DNA of 64,000 bases from the NCBI GenBank assembly GCA_009911365.1, contig QXXF01000025.1, positions 1-64,000 of the forward strand. Direction: 5' to 3'. Below are positions 18,671 to 26,185 of the stretch, one piece after another. This stretch comes from Clostridiales bacterium (GTDB lineage Bacteria; Bacillota; Clostridia; Peptostreptococcales; Anaerovoracaceae). The stretch's first letter is position 1. Every line of letters starts with the position of its first letter. The notes beneath the pieces are model-generated. The model saw only the letters and a program-made list of their open reading frames with translations, was not told where the DNA came from and searched no databases. Position numbers and translations under genes: made by a program.

Positions 18671-19927
18671 GTGGCTAAGAAAAAGAAGAGGGGGAGCAAC
18701 GCGCTCATTGTGATTTTGGTGGCGGCGATCGTGCTGCTAGGGGCAGGAAGCCTGCTGCTTTATTACGCGGAGCCTTCTCTGGCACTCAATGGAGACGAGG
18801 AGGTGGAACTGGGCTTATGCCAGGTGTACAAGGACCCAGGAGTTTCCGCGAAAAGATGGGGACAAGATATCAGTGATCAAGTGAAAGTGACTAGCAGCCT
18901 GGACACCCAAAGGCCAGGACGATACATGACCGTGTATACCTTAGGGAATCTCAGCGCAAAGCGATATATCACAGTAAAAAGCACCATGGATCCGGTGCTG
19001 AAGCTAAAAGGAAAAGACCATATCAGCGTGCTGCTGGGAGAAACCTTTGAAGAGCCCGGATATTCTGCGTCAGACAGTGCGGGCAAGGATCTGACCAAGA
19101 GAGTCAGGGTGAAAAAAACGGATTTTAGGAAAGCGGGAAAAAACGAGCTTCAGTACAGCGTCACGGACGCAGACGGCAAAACCACTGTTGTGACACGGCA
19201 GGTCCAGGTGCTGCCCAACACGGAGCATGAAACGCCGGGACTTCCCATCTGCATGTATCATTATGTGTACGATGAAAACGACCCGCCAGCTGACCTGTAC
19301 AAACGATATGGCAACTACATCGGCGCCGCAGCGCTGGAGGAAGAACTGGAGTGGCTCAAGTCAGAGGATTATTATTTTCCTACCTGGCGAGAGGTACGGG
19401 ATTATGTGGACGGAAAGTTGCTGCTGCCGGAAAAGAGCATTGTCCTTTGCTTTGACGATGGAGCCAAGAGCTTCCTGGAAGAAGGCGTTCCGGTCCTGGA
19501 AAAATGCCGGGTGCCAGCCACCTGTTTTTTGATTGGTTCAGAGAAGGGTAGGGAAAAGGTGAGTCAATATGAGAGCGAGTATGTGACTTATCAGTCTCAC
19601 TCTTATAATATGCACAGGCCAGGCGGAAACGTGGGACACGGCGGCATTTTCACAGCGCTGACAGAGGAAGACGCTTTGACTGATTTACAAACTTCCATTA
19701 GGATTTGCGGAAACGATGACGCATTTGCCTATCCTTATGGCGATTATACCCAAAGATGCAGGGACATCGTGGAGGAGGCGGGCTTTTCCTGCGCGGTGAC
19801 CACGGAAGAAGGAAAGGCGAAGCCGGGCATGGATCCGCTGCTGCTGCCGAGAATACGCATGAGTCTGGGGCAGAGTCTGTCCCACTATCAGTATTTGGTG
19901 GCTCCGCCGGAGAGCCGCTGGCATTGA
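18671..19927 (+). CDS. Membrane-anchored polysaccharide deacetylase with Ig-like repeats
   Basis: A 418-aa protein starting at GTG 18671 (AAGGAGGAAAG just upstream). A basic N-terminus (AKKKKRG) precedes one TM helix at about residues 10-31. Two bacterial Ig-like (DUF5011-type) repeats at about 40-175 follow, the second containing ETFEEPGYSASD. The C-terminal NodB domain has the catalytic FDDG (about 261-264), the SHSYNMH histidine motif and YPYGDYT. It faces outward and probably removes N-acetyl groups from peptidoglycan or another wall glycan, which typically lowers lysozyme sensitivity. Monocistronic between its own promoter and a strong terminator. Confidence 0.88.
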   Translation: MAKKKKRGSNALIVILVAAIVLLGAGSLLLYYAEPSLALNGDEEVELGLCQVYKDPGVSAKRWGQDISDQVKVTSSLDTQRPGRYMTVYTLGNLSAKRYITVKSTMDPVLKLKGKDHISVLLGETFEEPGYSASDSAGKDLTKRVRVKKTDFRKAGKNELQYSVTDADGKTTVVTRQVQVLPNTEHETPGLPICMYHYVYDENDPPADLYKRYGNYIGAAALEEELEWLKSEDYYFPTWREVRDYVDGKLLLPEKSIVLCFDDGAKSFLEEGVPVLEKCRVPATCFLIGSEKGREKVSQYESEYVTYQSHSYNMHRPGGNVGHGGIFTALTEEDALTDLQTSIRICGNDDAFAYPYGDYTQRCRDIVEEAGFSCAVTTEEGKAKPGMDPLLLPRIRMSLGQSLSHYQYLVAPPESRWH

Positions 19928-19979
19928 TGGAAAAAACAGGCGTATGAAAGGGAGAAGCGGTTACTAAAAGAAGAAGGCA

Positions 19980-20030
19980 AATAACATAGAAAAAGAACGG
20001 TGATCACAGCCGTTCCTTTTCTATGTTATT
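19980..20030. terminator. Bidirectional terminator
   Basis: A 21-bp stem with one mismatch (19980-20000 with 20010-20030) and a 9-nt loop. It has A-rich and T-rich arms, so it works in both directions between the deacetylase gene and the decayed toxin gene. The toxin's ancestral stop (20026-20028) lies in the right arm. Confidence 0.8.
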
Positions 20031-20357
20031 CAGATTGTGATCGGATGACATTTTGTATATCCCGTCCGCCATAAACGATACGGATGATTGTAACAGTAAA
20101 AGAATGGGTATCGACCAGATATAGATCACAAAGTTATCTATGGATCGCTCGTGCGTTTTCATGCTCTGCCAAGGCTCCCAGTCCACAAGTGTATATCGTA
20201 ATGGCATAAAATAAAGAGAGCGTATTTCCTTTCGGATGCGATTCACTTGACTTTCGGCGGTATTAGGAGCATTGGGTTCAAAGGCGATATACGAATAGAT
20301 GCTTCTCAAGTCATCTGTTGATTCAGGTGAATAAACGACATTATATTTGTCACTCAT
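20026..20357 (-). pseudogene. RelE/ParE-family toxin, one-base frameshift
   Basis: From ATG 20357 the reading begins as a RelE/ParE mRNA-interferase-type toxin (YNVVYSPESTDDLRSIYSYI) through DNFVIY. It then turns into non-family sequence ending at 20004. If one base is restored near 20118-20123 (ATCTATATC read as ATCTATTATC), the protein continues LVDTHSFTVTIIRIVYGG and RDIQNVIRSQSE, the expected toxin C-terminus, stopping at 20026-20028. The lesion removes the final strand with the conserved RIxYGGRD. It overlaps the antitoxin gene by ATGA, as in intact operons of this type. Toxin almost certainly inactive. Confidence 0.8.
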
Positions 20358-20580
20358 ATGCCGAACTCCTTGGCGAGCATTGCGTCAACTTGGTCTGCGG
20401 TGTAACTTTTGCCAGACTCCAGGGATTCGACACCTTTTGTGAGTTCTGCGTCTAATTCCGTACGGCTCATGGAACCAATAGCCGTAGGTTTCTTTGGTGG
20501 AAGATGAAGATCCAGCGGCATTCCCCGTGTTAGTACGATCTGACATCAATGCGTGCGTAAACTGCTGACGTGTTTGCCAT
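20354..20580 (-). pseudogene. RelB/DinJ-family antitoxin, internal deletion
   Basis: Starting at ATG 20580 the reading is MANTSAVYARID, the standard start of RelB/DinJ antitoxins, then hits a stop within a few codons. Immediately afterwards, in another frame, the family's second half resumes: QIVLTRGMPLDLHLPPKK then GSMSRTELDAELTKGVE to the stop at 20354. The middle of the ribbon-helix-helix domain, about 26 codons by family length, is missing at the junction near 20541-20544. A 55-aa product from ATG 20521 could in principle still be made, carrying only the toxin-wrapping part. Confidence 0.78.
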
Positions 20581-20685
20581 GTGTACCATGCCTTCTTTTG
20601 TTCTATTATGATGGATTTATAGGTAAACGCAAGCAATTCGCAAGCAAAACGAAGAAAAAGTTTCATATTTTAAAAATGAACGGTC

Positions 20686-21013
20686 TCACCCTTCACTCAA
20701 AAATGATGTCATATAAATCGGTAAGAATATGAGATTCTCTTTTTTCTCGATATCCTTCTGAGAAAGAATGTAACGATCTTTGATGTTGGTAGAGTATTTT
20801 TTTCTGAAACCATCCAGAGATTCATGCTTTCCCCCTCCGGAAGATTTGACTTCTATCGCAGATACTTTTGTGCCTTGTGAAATTAGAAAATCAATTTCAT
20901 AATAATGTGGCTATTGGGTTTTTCCCAGATGTGATAATACAATTCCCTTCCTGTCGCGGTTATCATCTGTGCGATGAGATTTTCTTTTAAAATACATATC
21001 TGAACCTCTCGCT
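20686..21013 (-). pseudogene. Remnant of a DUF4143-type ATPase (C-terminal part)
   Basis: The minus strand encodes LKENLIAQMITATGRELYYH and IWEKPNS (to about 20915). After a one-base loss comes HYYEIDFLISQGTKVSAIE then VKSSGGGKHESLDGF, running to a stop at 20686-20688. This is the C-terminal nuclease-like part (EIDF...EVK) of AAA_14/DUF4143 ATPases. The ATPase half is absent and the 5' end merges into the tRNA-Ser terminator region. An intact relative sits at 57005. Debris of an integrated gene beside a tRNA. Confidence 0.7.
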
Positions 21014-21035
21014 TGATTATACAATTGATTCCATA

Positions 21036-21069
21036 GAAAAAGCCTGTGGACATGGAATCACAGACTTTT
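21036..21069 (-). terminator. Terminator of tRNA-Ser
   Basis: On the minus strand directly after the tRNA: AAAAAGTCTGTG, loop, CACAGGCTTTTT. A T-tract follows the right arm. Confidence 0.75.
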
Positions 21070-21157
21070 TGGCGGAGAGTCCGGGATTCGAACCCGGGGC
21101 CCGGTGAAGGGCACGGCATTTCGAGTGCCGCACGATCGACCACTCTGACAACTCTCC
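21070..21157 (-). tRNA. tRNA-Ser(CGA)
   Basis: An 88-nt class II tRNA with CCA encoded. Acceptor stem GGAGAGT pairs with ACTCTCC and the discriminator is G. The anticodon loop reads CTCGAAA (anticodon CGA, serine UCG). A long variable arm, CCGTGCCCTTCACCGG region, identifies the serine class. The T-arm carries GGTTCGAATCC. It sits at the edge of the decayed toxin-antitoxin/DUF4143 segment. Confidence 0.95.
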
Positions 21158-21275
21158 AGAACATACCACTATAGTATAGCCGATTTCGCAGCGGCACGCA
21201 AGGGGTTGGCGAAAGAAATCTGGCCATTTTTCAGTTCTTTTCAGACACTTAAAGGGAAAAGCCACCTTCTGCCCG

Positions 21276-22664
21276 TCACTTGCGAGGCAGCGTCAGTTCC
21301 ACAGAAAAACCGCCGCTAGCACTTGATCCCATGCGGACTTCACCCTGATGAGCAGCGATGATCTGCTTGACCAGCAGTAGGCCCAGGCCGTGGCACTGTT
21401 CACTCACATTGGTGTCACAGACCATGTAATGCGCCTTATGGTTCAGCTTTTCCAACTGCTCGCTGGATACGCCAATGCCGTCATCTTCCACAAGAACCCG
21501 GCATTTCCCCTGTGCGGCTGTAACGGAAATGGAAATCTGACAGCCCGCCTCATTGTGGTTGATGCTGTTTTGAATCAAGTTGCTGACAGCCCGCTGGAGC
21601 AGGTCACGATCCGTGTGGATGATGCAAGTTTCTGCGGCTTTATTGGTGTTCCAAACAATGGGATAGTGGTTTTTAATATCCATGTTCATAAAATCCACCA
21701 CTACTTTCCGTACCAAAGGCACCAGCTTTTCCGGACGAAGATTCACAGGCTGCATGTTGTATTCCAGTTTGGAGGCAAGGTTCAGGTCACTGATCAGCGC
21801 ACGGATCTTTTCGCTCTGCCTGCGGATGACCATGGCCTTTTGCCGCTGGATTTCCGGCAGATCAACGCTGTTTTCCAGCTGATCTGCGTAGCCCATGATC
21901 ATGGAAAGGGGCGTTCGGATATCATGAGACACGCCAGCGATCCAATTTGCCCGAGCGGTTTCTTTTTTTGCCAGATCATATTTTTGCCGCTGCAGCATGT
22001 GGGACGTTTCATTGATGCTATGAGCCAGCTGCGATAGCGTTCCGGTTTCTTTCACATGAATAGGCTGACCGTCAGGCAGCTGCTGAATGCCTTCTGCGAT
22101 AGGATTCACAGACCTTAACAGGCTGCTGTTGGCAGCCACATAGATGAGCAGCAGCAAAACTGCGTTGGCAGCCAAAGCGGCCAATAAGGTCTTTGGCAGA
22201 TTTGCGATAAAATCATAATCCCAGGCAGGGTTCATTTGCTTCCAAAAACGGTCTTTGGGGTAACCCAAAATCATCAGGCCCCTATCGCTTTCTCCGGTAA
22301 ATGTCGGGTAGTCGGCAATATATCCTCGTGTCAAGTAGGCGATGTCAGAAGCGTCATAATCCACAGGCACGGCATCCGGCAGGTTGTCCGAGGTCCATAA
22401 GACGTTTAGCGTATGGTTGTCTATGAACAGGGCCCATACGTTTTCTGAATGCAGTTCCTGAGCCATTTCTTTAGATAATTGATAACCATTTTCTGTTTTT
22501 CGCAGCGCGGCGGCGGCTTCCTTGGCCGTGGTCCAGGGAGCCGCGCCAGGCGTTTGGTTTGCGCTGATGAGTGCTAGTACTGCGAGATTGAGGGCCAGTA
22601 GCAATGCGGTGCTCAAAAGCAAGATCAGGAGAAAACGGCGGATGAGTTTAGGGATGCTTTTCAT
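21276..22664 (-). CDS. Sensor histidine kinase
   Basis: A 462-aa membrane kinase. TM1 is at about 11-34, an extracellular sensor of about 125 residues follows, TM2 is at about 160-177, then a HAMP-like linker. The H-box is VSHDIRTPLSM with phospho-His247; then N-box NLIQNSINHN, G1 EDDGIGVS and G2 HGLGLLL. Cotranscribed with the response regulator 41 bp upstream. The sensor domain is longer than in the bacitracin-type BceS kinases (which lack one), so it may detect a ligand directly. Next to a divergent LanFEG-like exporter, a cationic peptide or lantibiotic is the likely signal (inference). Confidence 0.9.
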   Translation of the reverse strand: MKSIPKLIRRFLLILLLSTALLLALNLAVLALISANQTPGAAPWTTAKEAAAALRKTENGYQLSKEMAQELHSENVWALFIDNHTLNVLWTSDNLPDAVPVDYDASDIAYLTRGYIADYPTFTGESDRGLMILGYPKDRFWKQMNPAWDYDFIANLPKTLLAALAANAVLLLLIYVAANSSLLRSVNPIAEGIQQLPDGQPIHVKETGTLSQLAHSINETSHMLQRQKYDLAKKETARANWIAGVSHDIRTPLSMIMGYADQLENSVDLPEIQRQKAMVIRRQSEKIRALISDLNLASKLEYNMQPVNLRPEKLVPLVRKVVVDFMNMDIKNHYPIVWNTNKAAETCIIHTDRDLLQRAVSNLIQNSINHNEAGCQISISVTAAQGKCRVLVEDDGIGVSSEQLEKLNHKAHYMVCDTNVSEQCHGLGLLLVKQIIAAHQGEVRMGSSASGGFSVELTLPRK

Positions 22665-22705
22665 AAGAGTTCCTTTCGTTTCATGGGAAGCGGCGAGAGC
22701 TAGCC

Positions 22706-23401
22706 TTATTCTTTTGCCATCAGTTTATAGCCCAGTCCTTTGACCGTGACCAGAGATACAGGGGAGGACGGGTTTTCTTCGATCTTTTCACGGATGCGCC
22801 GTATATGGACCATAAGAGAGTTTTCATAGCCAAAGGGGTTGTCGCCCCAAGCGGCTTCGCACAAAGAATCAATGGTGACGATGCGCCCCTCGTTTCGATA
22901 CAGTGTGGAAAGCAGCTCGAACTCTTTGGCTGTCAGAGGAATACGCAGGCCGTTTTTCCGAACTTCTCCCCGGGCAAAGTCGATTTCACTGCCATGGAGT
23001 TTCACAAGAGGCTTCTCGTCCCGATAGCTTCGCCTCAAAATGGCCCGGATGCGGAAGATCAGCTCCTTTGGCAGAAAAGGCTTTACCATATAATCATCTG
23101 CGCCAAGGCCAAAGCCCTGAAATTTGTCTTCGTCTTCTCCCCGGGCTGTCAAAAATAAGATCGGGTAATCGGCCGTGGCTTTCAGCTGTTTCATGAGCGT
23201 GAACCCATCTCCGTCTGGCAGCATCACATCTAAAATAGCCAGTTCAGGTCCAAATTCCGCTGCTGCTTCCAACGCTTCTTTGACGCTTCCCGCAGTTCGT
23301 ATGTTTCCGAAACCATCATCCCTTAATATGGAAACTACCATGTCCAGCAACTCTGGCTCGTCATCCACCAGCAAGATTCGTTTGTCCGTTATATAGTCCA
23401 T
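22706..23401 (-). CDS. OmpR-family response regulator
   Basis: A 231-aa regulator. Receiver domain residues 1-120: acidic pocket DD13-14, phospho-Asp58 (AILDVMLPDGDG), Thr/Ser switch LTARGE and Lys107 (DYMVKPF). The C-terminal winged helix (about 130-230) ends GLGYKLMAKE. First gene of a minus-strand operon with the kinase. It faces the ABC operon across 212 bp that contains four 11-nt-spaced repeats, the expected arrangement for OmpR-type dimers, so it probably activates that operon. Confidence 0.92.
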   Translation of the reverse strand: MDYITDKRILLVDDEPELLDMVVSILRDDGFGNIRTAGSVKEALEAAAEFGPELAILDVMLPDGDGFTLMKQLKATADYPILFLTARGEDEDKFQGFGLGADDYMVKPFLPKELIFRIRAILRRSYRDEKPLVKLHGSEIDFARGEVRKNGLRIPLTAKEFELLSTLYRNEGRIVTIDSLCEAAWGDNPFGYENSLMVHIRRIREKIEENPSSPVSLVTVKGLGYKLMAKE

Positions 23402-23530
23402 TGTGTCCCTTCTTTCTGGAAGACGTTTGAAAATCCTAGAGGGCAGACCATTTGCCAGGAAAGGTTTTCAACTGCGTTCCAGCGATAGTATACCATGAAA
23501 TCATGCTGGTTTTCTGGTTGACGCAAAAAT

Positions 23531-23584
23531 GTAAGGAAACTGTAAGGCAGGGAGAAGGATGGCGTAAGGATGGCGGTGTATGAT
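23531..23584 (+). promoter_or_regulatory. Response-regulator binding repeats and -10 of the ABC operon
   Basis: GTAAGG occurs at 23531, 23542 and 23564 and the near-match AGAAGG at 23553, an exact 11-nt period over four steps. A -10 TATGAT follows at 23579-23584, with the repeats covering the place of a -35 that has no consensus. This is the layout of a promoter switched on by an OmpR-family activator. Confidence 0.65.
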
Positions 23585-23613
23585 TAGGACCATCAAGAAA
23601 GGAGACATGAAAC

Positions 23614-24366
23614 ATGAACATGATCGAAACACATGATTTGACGAAAAACTATGGGGATTTTCAGGCGGTTTTCAAAGTGAACTTGCATGTTCCAAAAGGC
23701 GGGGTCTATGGCTTTGTGGGACCAAATGGCGCTGGAAAATCCACGACCATGAAAATGCTGTTGGGTCTTACGCCGCCTACAGAGGGGACTTTTTCCATCA
23801 ATGGGAAAACATACCCCAAGGCTCGGCAGGAGATCCTGAGAAGCACCGGCTCTTTCATTGAAGCACCGGCATTTTACGGGAATCTGACTGGAGAAGAAAA
23901 TTTAGAACTGATTCGCAGAATTCTAAAACTTCCCAAGTCATCTGTGGCGGAAGCCTTAGAACTAGTAGGCCTTGCGCCTTTCGGAAAACGCTTGGCAAAA
24001 AAATATTCTCTGGGCATGAAACAGAGGCTGGGCCTCGCGGGAGCTCTGTTGGGCAGGCCGCCGCTGCTGATTTTGGATGAACCCACCAATGGACTGGACC
24101 CGGCGGGGATCCATGAGGTCCGAGAGTTGATTCGCTCCCTGCCAAAACAATTGGACTGCACGGTGCTGGTGTCATCTCATTTGTTGTCGGAGATCCAGTT
24201 GATGGCAGACCATATTGGCATACTGGATCGGGGGAAATTGCTCTTTGAAGGGACTATGGAAGAACTGAAAACCTACGCTGCGTCCATGGGATATCCAGCA
24301 GACAATCTAGAAGACACGTTCTTGGCGCTCGTCCATCAGGCAGAGGAAGGGGGACGGAGGAAATGA
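23614..24366 (+). CDS. ABC transporter ATPase, lantibiotic-protection (LanF) type
   Basis: A 250-aa ATPase: Walker A GPNGAGKST (about 36-44), signature YSLGMKQRLGLA, Walker B LLILDEPTNGLDPAG, and the switch histidine in LVSSHLLSEI. The sequence FIEAPAFYGNLTGEENL is typical of the BcrA/LanF group. It forms an operon with two ABC-2 permeases: the stop overlaps the next ATG. Such three-part exporters remove lantibiotics or bacitracin-like peptides from the membrane. No lantibiotic precursor or modification gene is in the window, so this looks like resistance rather than self-immunity. Confidence 0.9.
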   Translation: MNMIETHDLTKNYGDFQAVFKVNLHVPKGGVYGFVGPNGAGKSTTMKMLLGLTPPTEGTFSINGKTYPKARQEILRSTGSFIEAPAFYGNLTGEENLELIRRILKLPKSSVAEALELVGLAPFGKRLAKKYSLGMKQRLGLAGALLGRPPLLILDEPTNGLDPAGIHEVRELIRSLPKQLDCTVLVSSHLLSEIQLMADHIGILDRGKLLFEGTMEELKTYAASMGYPADNLEDTFLALVHQAEEGGRRK

Positions 24367-25070
24367 AGATGGCTTTGGAATTCACTAAGATCAAGCGGAC
24401 GGGGTTGCTTCCCGCTTTTCTCTGCGGCGGGTTGTTGGCCTCTATGATCCCGGTGCTGAACATGGCGGTGCGGTCTGAGGCGTATGTCAATTTATCTCAG
24501 CCGCCGCTGGATATCCTTTTGGACGGAAATTGGCAGACCATGGCCATGCTCAATTTGCTGCTGGCAGTCATTGGCGCATGCTTGGTTTATCATACGGAGT
24601 TCGCAGACAATGCCATGGAAAAAATGAGGACTCTGCCAATAGGGGAGGGCAGGATGTTTCTTGGAAAAACCCTGGTGCTGGCCTGTATGTGTATTGTGGT
24701 CTTGATCATAGAAACCGCTGCCCTGGCAACATGCGGGGCCATTTGGTTTGAGAGCGGGGACATTGTGTGGCCAGATCTAATGCGAAACGCGGGGTGTATG
24801 CTGCTGTTGTTGCTACCTGCGGTCATACTCTCCCTGCTGGTGGCTTCTTTGTGCGAAAATATGTGGATTTCCTTTGGCATTGGCGTGCTGGGCGTGTTTA
24901 TCGCCACGATGATGCCCAGCGAAAATTTTGCGCTGTCTTTGTTTCCCTTTGCCCTGCATTTTCATGTGCTGGGAGAAAAGACCGCGGAGCTGGGAGTGGG
25001 GGCCGCAGTGGAAATTTTAGCACTGGTCGCCGCAGGCGCAGTGATACAAAAGATAAGGAGGAGGTTTTAA
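24363..25070 (+). CDS. ABC-2 type permease, LanE-like
   Basis: A 235-aa, six-helix permease (helices visible from residue 17 onward). The N-terminus MALEFTKIKRTGLLPAFLCG is the usual cytoplasmic lead-in of LanE/LanG subunits. It starts at ATG 24363, overlapping the ATPase stop (ATGA); an ATG at 24369 is an alternative. Stop and next start overlap by one base at 25070. With the second permease it forms the membrane channel of the exporter. Confidence 0.85.
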   Translation: MKMALEFTKIKRTGLLPAFLCGGLLASMIPVLNMAVRSEAYVNLSQPPLDILLDGNWQTMAMLNLLLAVIGACLVYHTEFADNAMEKMRTLPIGEGRMFLGKTLVLACMCIVVLIIETAALATCGAIWFESGDIVWPDLMRNAGCMLLLLLPAVILSLLVASLCENMWISFGIGVLGVFIATMMPSENFALSLFPFALHFHVLGEKTAELGVGAAVEILALVAAGAVIQKIRRRF

Positions 25071-25840
25071 TGAGTGGGTTATTTTTGTTAGGCATAGAGT
25101 GGAGCAAATTGCGCCGCTCGAAGATAGTATGGATCCTGGTCGCTGCGGCCATCATTTTGTGGGTGCCTTCTGTTTTAAACGCCCATCTGAATTTTCAAAT
25201 GCAGGCGGAAGGGATCTCGCCGGAAAACAATTTTTTCATACAGGGATTCATGGGCCTGGCCTGGTTTCTGTTTCCAGCCAGCATAGTAGTAAGCACTGTG
25301 CTGCTGACTCAGATTGAGAGAGGCAATGGAGGTATTTTGAAAATGCTTACACTGCCTGTGGACCCCCGGAAGCTGTGTCTAGGGAAATTCACGGTACTGT
25401 TGTCTCTATCTGCGTTTCAGATGATAATTAGCACTGGCGTATATTTCATCAGCGGGGCCATTGCTTCCCAGACCCAGAATTATGACCTGCTCCTTGGACC
25501 TGCTCCTGTGTTGCGGATGGCCGGAGTTATCTGGCTTACGGCTATTCCCATGGCGGCTTTTTTCTGGATGCTGTCAGTATGCGTGAAAGCACCTGTGTTT
25601 TCTATGGGCATCGGCCTTGCGTCCATTGTTCCTTCTGTCTTGATGATCAACACTAAGGCCTGGTTCTTGTATCCCATGTGCTATCCATTTTATGCGGTCA
25701 CGGTAGAGTATGGCAAGCTGGCGGAGAACACGTCCTGCGGAAAGATCGCTCTGGTGCCATGGATTCCAGTGGCGGTCTTGTTCACTGGCGCATGCCTGAT
25801 TATCGCCTGCCTTTGTTTTGGAAAAGCGGAAAGGAGTTGA
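25070..25840 (+). CDS. ABC-2 type permease, LanG-like
   Basis: A 256-aa, six-helix permease. N-terminus GIEWSKLRRSKIVWILVAAA; the motif LTQIERGNGGILKMLTLPVD is typical of the LanG/BcrB group. Start ATG 25070 follows AAGGAGGAGG; a much longer reading from 24767 overlaps the previous gene and is rejected. Completes the two-permease exporter. Confidence 0.86.
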   Translation: MSGLFLLGIEWSKLRRSKIVWILVAAAIILWVPSVLNAHLNFQMQAEGISPENNFFIQGFMGLAWFLFPASIVVSTVLLTQIERGNGGILKMLTLPVDPRKLCLGKFTVLLSLSAFQMIISTGVYFISGAIASQTQNYDLLLGPAPVLRMAGVIWLTAIPMAAFFWMLSVCVKAPVFSMGIGLASIVPSVLMINTKAWFLYPMCYPFYAVTVEYGKLAENTSCGKIALVPWIPVAVLFTGACLIIACLCFGKAERS

Positions 25841-25845
25841 GAGAC

Positions 25846-26130
25846 ATGAAAGAAAATTTGTTGACCGGGATCTGTTTGGCGATGGTGCCTTTGCCTTGGA
25901 CCATTCTTTATTTACGGCAATCCACATGGGCTCTGGAGTCACCTGTGGCAGAGATCATGATCGCCGCTTATGCGCTGTTCATGATTTTTAGCGGCGGGTT
26001 CACCATATGGGCTTACACGAAGAAAGACGTGCGGAACGGATTGATGAAAGCTTGCGTGATCATAAACAGTCTATATGGGGCAGGGGGCATCGCAGTGCTG
26101 GGGATGATGGTTTTGCCGCTGGTAAGTTGA
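25846..26130 (+). CDS. Small membrane protein of the ABC operon
   Basis: A 94-aa protein with three predicted TM helices (about 8-24, 35-57, 68-92). It begins 5 bp after the second permease, ribosome site AAGGAG at 25830-25835. I recognise no family. Its place as last gene of a regulator-controlled exporter operon suggests an accessory subunit or a separate immunity-like membrane protein; this is inference from position only. Confidence 0.65.
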   Translation: MKENLLTGICLAMVPLPWTILYLRQSTWALESPVAEIMIAAYALFMIFSGGFTIWAYTKKDVRNGLMKACVIINSLYGAGGIAVLGMMVLPLVS

Positions 26131-26159
26131 GAAAGCTAGATAAAAAACAGCAAAGAAGG

Positions 26160-26185
26160 GGGCGGTTTAGTGCCTTACCGCCCTC
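26160..26185 (-). terminator. Stem-loop at end of AAA/nuclease-like gene
   Basis: GGGCGGT and ACCGCCC arms with a 10-nt loop overlap the stop codon of the minus-strand gene. Downstream on that strand the T-rich CTTCTTTGCTGTTTTTT follows at a distance. May serve both converging operons. Confidence 0.4.

Noticed and set aside
20004-20357. RelE-like toxin as an intact 117-aa protein
   Set aside because: The last third is out of frame with the family; restoring one base recovers the known C-terminus.
20385-20666. 93-codon reading frame over the antitoxin region
   Set aside because: The family sequence of the antitoxin is in other frames; this frame gives no recognisable protein.
24767-25069. 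Long N-terminal extension of the second ABC permease
   Set aside because: It overlaps the first permease in another frame; the ATG at 25070 has an excellent ribosome site and a family-typical start.
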